From assembly GCA_018711005.1 (NCBI GenBank), contig DVIT01000028.1, positions 1-64,000 on the forward strand: 64,000 nucleotides of DNA, written 5' to 3'. Origin of the DNA: Candidatus Scybalocola faecigallinarum. Its GTDB lineage: Bacteria; Bacillota; Clostridia; Lachnospirales; Lachnospiraceae. Under the pieces are notes generated by a model. That model was given only the letters and a program-made list of their open reading frames with translations. It had not been told where the DNA came from and did not search any database. The position numbers and the translations under genes were made by a program. Shown in pieces: positions 61,640-64,000 of this stretch (position 1 is its first letter; every line of letters begins with the position of its first letter).

Positions 61640-62992
61640 TCAGTCTACAGTAATGATCTTTTGCTCTCTGGACTTTTCAAGCTGCTCCAGGATCACAGGG
61701 ATCAGCGCGTCTAAGGGCTGGGTTACCTGCTCCCCGGTGGTCATATTTTTCAAAGTCACTTTTCCTGCTGCGATTTCATCCTCGCCGATAAAGGCAGCAA
61801 ACGGGATGCCCAGCTTGTCTGCATAACCGATCTTATGCTTGAACTTTTTCTGTTCAAAATAAATCTGGGCAGGAACCCCGGCAGCGCGCATGGCTGTTGC
61901 CGTGCCGATGGCATAAGACAGATCCGAGGTCATAGGGATCACCAGCACAGCCGGGCCGGCAGCGGATGCATTTAAGTAGCCCATGGTGCTTAAAATATAA
62001 AACAGGCGGGTCAGGCCAATGGAAATACCTACGCCGGGCAATTTTTTATCCGTATAATATTCTGCCAGGTTATCATAACGGCCGCCGGAGCAGATAGAAC
62101 CGATCTCCGGATGCTTGTTAAATGTGGTTTCATAAACCGTGCCTGTATAATAATCCAGGCCTCTGGCAATACAAAGATCGATCTTATAGTTTTTCTCAGG
62201 CACGTTAAAGGCGGCAATGCCATTGGCAACAGCTTCCTGCTCATCCACACCCGCATCAAAAACAGCGCTTTTATTGCTGTATGCCCGCAGCTGCTCAATC
62301 ACCTGCTGTGTTGATCCGGAAATGCTGATAAACTTAAGGATTTCCCGGCACTGCTCTGATGATGCCCCAAGATCTTCCAGTTCCTTAGCCACAGCGTCCG
62401 GACCGATCTTTTCGATCTTATCCACGATACGCAAAATATCCGTAACATTTTCCGACAGATCTAAAATTTCAAAAAATCCGGACAATACTTTGCGGTTATT
62501 GATGCGGATGGTAAAATCATCCAGGCCGAGGCTTGTGAAAATATTATAAATAATACTTGGAACCTCAGCGTCATTCATAATATCCAGCTTTGTATCGCCA
62601 ATAATGTCGATGTCTGCCTGATAAAACTCTCTGAAACGTCCCTTCTGGGCACGCTCGCCCCGGTAAACCTTACCAATCTGGAAACGTTTAAACGGAAATG
62701 TCAGGCTGCTGTAATTTTTTGCCACATATTTTGCCAAAGGCACGGTCAGGTCAAAACGCATGGCCAGATCTGTATCCCCTTTGTTAAAGCGGTAAATCTG
62801 TTTCTCTGTTTCTCCTCCGGCCTTTGCCAAAAGCACCTCTGAGGACTCCAGGATTGGCGTATCCAAAGGCAAAAATCCATAGGATGCATACACATCCTGA
62901 AGGGTACGGACGATTTTATCAAATTTTAACTGCTCCTGGGGCAGCAATTCCATAAATCCGGACAATGTTCTCGGGGTCACTTTATTTCCCAT
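61640..62992 (-). CDS. hisS: Histidyl-tRNA synthetase
   Basis: The 450-residue protein has the class II aminoacyl-tRNA synthetase motifs: motif 1 (YGFLPLDTPILESSEVLLAK), motif 2 (VYRGERAQKGRFREFYQADI), the two histidine-specific blocks (CIARGLDYYTGTVYETTF and CSGGRYDNLAEYY), and motif 3 (PGVGISIGLTRLF), followed by the C-terminal anticodon-binding domain (PAVLVIPMTSDLSYAIGT). It charges tRNA-His, which is also encoded in the window. The ATG follows GGAAGGAG. The 5' leader is short and carries no T-box. Confidence 0.97.
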   Translation of the reverse strand: MGNKVTPRTLSGFMELLPQEQLKFDKIVRTLQDVYASYGFLPLDTPILESSEVLLAKAGGETEKQIYRFNKGDTDLAMRFDLTVPLAKYVAKNYSSLTFPFKRFQIGKVYRGERAQKGRFREFYQADIDIIGDTKLDIMNDAEVPSIIYNIFTSLGLDDFTIRINNRKVLSGFFEILDLSENVTDILRIVDKIEKIGPDAVAKELEDLGASSEQCREILKFISISGSTQQVIEQLRAYSNKSAVFDAGVDEQEAVANGIAAFNVPEKNYKIDLCIARGLDYYTGTVYETTFNKHPEIGSICSGGRYDNLAEYYTDKKLPGVGISIGLTRLFYILSTMGYLNASAAGPAVLVIPMTSDLSYAIGTATAMRAAGVPAQIYFEQKKFKHKIGYADKLGIPFAAFIGEDEIAAGKVTLKNMTTGEQVTQPLDALIPVILEQLEKSREQKIITVD

Positions 62993-63024
62993 AGGTAATC
63001 TCCTTCCAATCTCTTATCCCTTGT

Positions 63025-63044
63025 GGGGACAGTCCGCCGTCCCC
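63025..63044 (-). other. Hairpin in the hisS leader
   Basis: GGGGAC-AGTCCGCC-GTCCCC is a 6-bp stem about 33 nt ahead of the hisS start codon. There is no U-tract and no T-box sequence; it may end the upstream transcript or fold in the leader. Confidence 0.35.
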
Positions 63045-63095
63045 AGGGGCATGTAAATACGGTATTTCTTATCTTACCACATCCTATGGGAATTT

Positions 63096-63551
63096 TCAAT
63101 CAATAGGGATCTTTTGGGCGGTCCATGTATAGTCTGCTTCATTGATCTCCATCACCGCCATGGACAGCGGCCCGCCAAACCGGGGCCTGCCGCAGCTCCC
63201 CGGATTCAGCCACAGCCGTCCGTCGATTATTTCCTGAAAATATTTATGGCTGTGGCCAAAGATCACCACATCAATACCATCCAGGTTCCGGGCAACATCT
63301 CTTTTATCATGGGTCAGGAAAAAGTGTACGCCCCCGATCTGAAAACGCAGACTATCCTTAAGGCTTCCTGCCCACATCCGGTCATTATTTCCCCGTACCG
63401 CATAAATGCTCCCCAAGGGACGCAGGGCATCCAGAATGCTTTCTCTGGCAAAATCTCCGGCATGGATAATGGCATCGCACGTTTTTACCACCTCTAAAAC
63501 CGAAGGCCGCAAAACATCGTGGGTATCTGACATAACTGCGATCCGTTTCAT
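63096..63551 (-). CDS. YfcE-type phosphodiesterase (second)
   Basis: The 151-residue protein has the calcineurin-like motifs VMSDTHDVLRP, IIHAGDFAR, VRGNNDRMW, FLTHDKRD, FGHSHKYFQ and LNPGSCGRPR. Size and motif order are those of the YfcE/MJ0936 family of Mn2+-dependent phosphodiesterases. Substrate unknown. It differs from the one at 16519-17031 and is shorter. It begins 11 nt after the stop of the carboxylesterase gene and lies 103 nt ahead of hisS. ATG after GAGGTGC. Confidence 0.93.
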   Translation of the reverse strand: MKRIAVMSDTHDVLRPSVLEVVKTCDAIIHAGDFARESILDALRPLGSIYAVRGNNDRMWAGSLKDSLRFQIGGVHFFLTHDKRDVARNLDGIDVVIFGHSHKYFQEIIDGRLWLNPGSCGRPRFGGPLSMAVMEINEADYTWTAQKIPID

Positions 63552-63562
63552 TTTGCACCTCG

Positions 63563-64000
63563 TCAGTGGAGTATAATGGCATCTTCATCCGGTTCTTCAA
63601 ACACCGGCATACATGGCCCGGCTTCCATAAGCATTTCTAAAAGCTCGTGATCATAGTTATGGGCCACTTTGCAGCTTCGGTCAAAGATCATCGTCGCCTC
63701 ATCTCCCGGAGTGCTTGCCGGCCAGCAGGGAAGGGCCGGGATGTTTGGATTGCCATAACGGGCAAAGGCCACCCATGCGCCGCTCATGCGTTCTTCCAGA
63801 CGGTCGGAAACCCCCGGGATATTGCACACAGCAACCTTATCTGTATTATGGAACACAAAGGGGATCTCCGAGCAGTGCCATGCCGGCTTTCCTCCTTCCA
63901 GAGGAAACTCATAGGCAAATAAATAGGAATACACCGGCGCTTCATTATAAACGCTGCGCTTTGCAACATAATCCGCTGTAGGTACCCGGAACAGACCGTC
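63563..64000 (-). CDS. Type-B carboxylesterase, C-terminal part (runs off window)
   Basis: The frame is open to the window edge and encodes about 145 residues. DGLFRVPTADYVAKRSVYNE, then VYSYLFAYEFP, WHCSEIPFVFHN (the catalytic His near the C-terminus of type-B esterases), ERMSGAWVAFARYGNPNIPA and LPCWPASTPGDEATMIFD match the end of para-nitrobenzyl esterase-like carboxylesterases. The nucleophilic Ser and N-terminal part lie outside the window. Natural substrate is unknown. Confidence 0.88.
   Translation of the reverse strand, partial: DGLFRVPTADYVAKRSVYNEAPVYSYLFAYEFPLEGGKPAWHCSEIPFVFHNTDKVAVCNIPGVSDRLEERMSGAWVAFARYGNPNIPALPCWPASTPGDEATMIFDRSCKVAHNYDHELLEMLMEAGPCMPVFEEPDEDAIILH

Noticed and set aside
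62680-62700. GGAAACGTTTAAAC in hisS as another LacI operator
   Set aside because: It lies inside a conserved coding region (QIGKVYR neighbourhood) and is not a full palindrome.
62993-63095. T-box leader for hisS
   Set aside because: The leader is only about 100 nt, has no AGGGTGG-like antiterminator sequence and no terminator.

Overview
The window looks like a chromosome segment of a spore-forming member of the Lachnospiraceae (Clostridia), at moderate GC. The basis is an alpha/beta-type small acid-soluble spore protein, strong AGGAGG ribosome-binding sites, DUF1540, DUF5662 and DUF6465 family proteins, and a large glycan locus built from Gram-positive ABC importers. The genus cannot be fixed from sequence reading alone; Blautia- or Eisenbergiella-like genomes would fit.

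Region 1 (1-10.8 kb, all on the minus strand) is the most unusual part. A LytTR regulator with a degenerate receiver stands upstream. It is followed by a tight run: a cytosolic cysteine-peptidase-like protein with Ca-binding-type repeats, an unknown 175-residue protein, a dynamin-like GTPase, a GrpE-like protein, a second dynamin-like GTPase, a leucine-rich-repeat protein, a radical SAM/SPASM enzyme, a 79-residue peptide that resembles a RiPP precursor, a BtpA/SgcQ-family protein and the start of an Hsp70-like chaperone. None has a signal peptide. Taken together they suggest a dedicated chaperone-plus-membrane-remodelling system joined to a radical SAM peptide modification, and this is the best candidate for an undescribed system.

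Region 2 (10.9-21 kb) is housekeeping: a yybP-ykoY (Mn2+) riboswitch with its terminator ahead of mntP, a spore protein, a CYTH phosphatase, citrate synthase, a DUF1540 protein, seven tRNAs in two opposed clusters with a lone phage-type holin between them, a YfcE-like phosphoesterase, RdgB, a secreted papain-family protease and an RlmL-type RNA methyltransferase.

Region 3 (20.7-27.4 kb) holds repeats and a secreted pectinesterase. A hairpin-forming MITE-like element and a diverged 53-bp-period array lie on one side of a rhodanese gene and a 4.4-kb pectinesterase gene, which is broken by one in-frame TAG. A second 53-bp-period array and a two-hairpin repeat that carries a Shine-Dalgarno sequence lie on the other side.

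Region 4 (27.5-61 kb) is sugar metabolism. galT-galK-DUF5662 diverges from an AraC regulator. Then comes a glycan-use locus: GH3, a Gfo/Idh/MocA oxidoreductase, a sugar isomerase-like TIM barrel, an AraC regulator, a UroD/MtaA-like protein, a LacI regulator, GH35, and a long operon with two pairs of ABC permeases, two solute-binding proteins (one a membrane-tethered protein of 987 residues), a DUF5696 protein, an NHL/YIP1 membrane protein and a GH94 phosphorylase. Two LacI-type operators lie in front of the phosphorylase. On the other side of this control region a second Gfo/Idh/MocA oxidoreductase and a GH127 enzyme are transcribed divergently.

Region 5 (61-64 kb) has a DUF6465 protein, histidyl-tRNA synthetase, a YfcE-type phosphoesterase and the C-terminal part of a type-B carboxylesterase that runs off the window.
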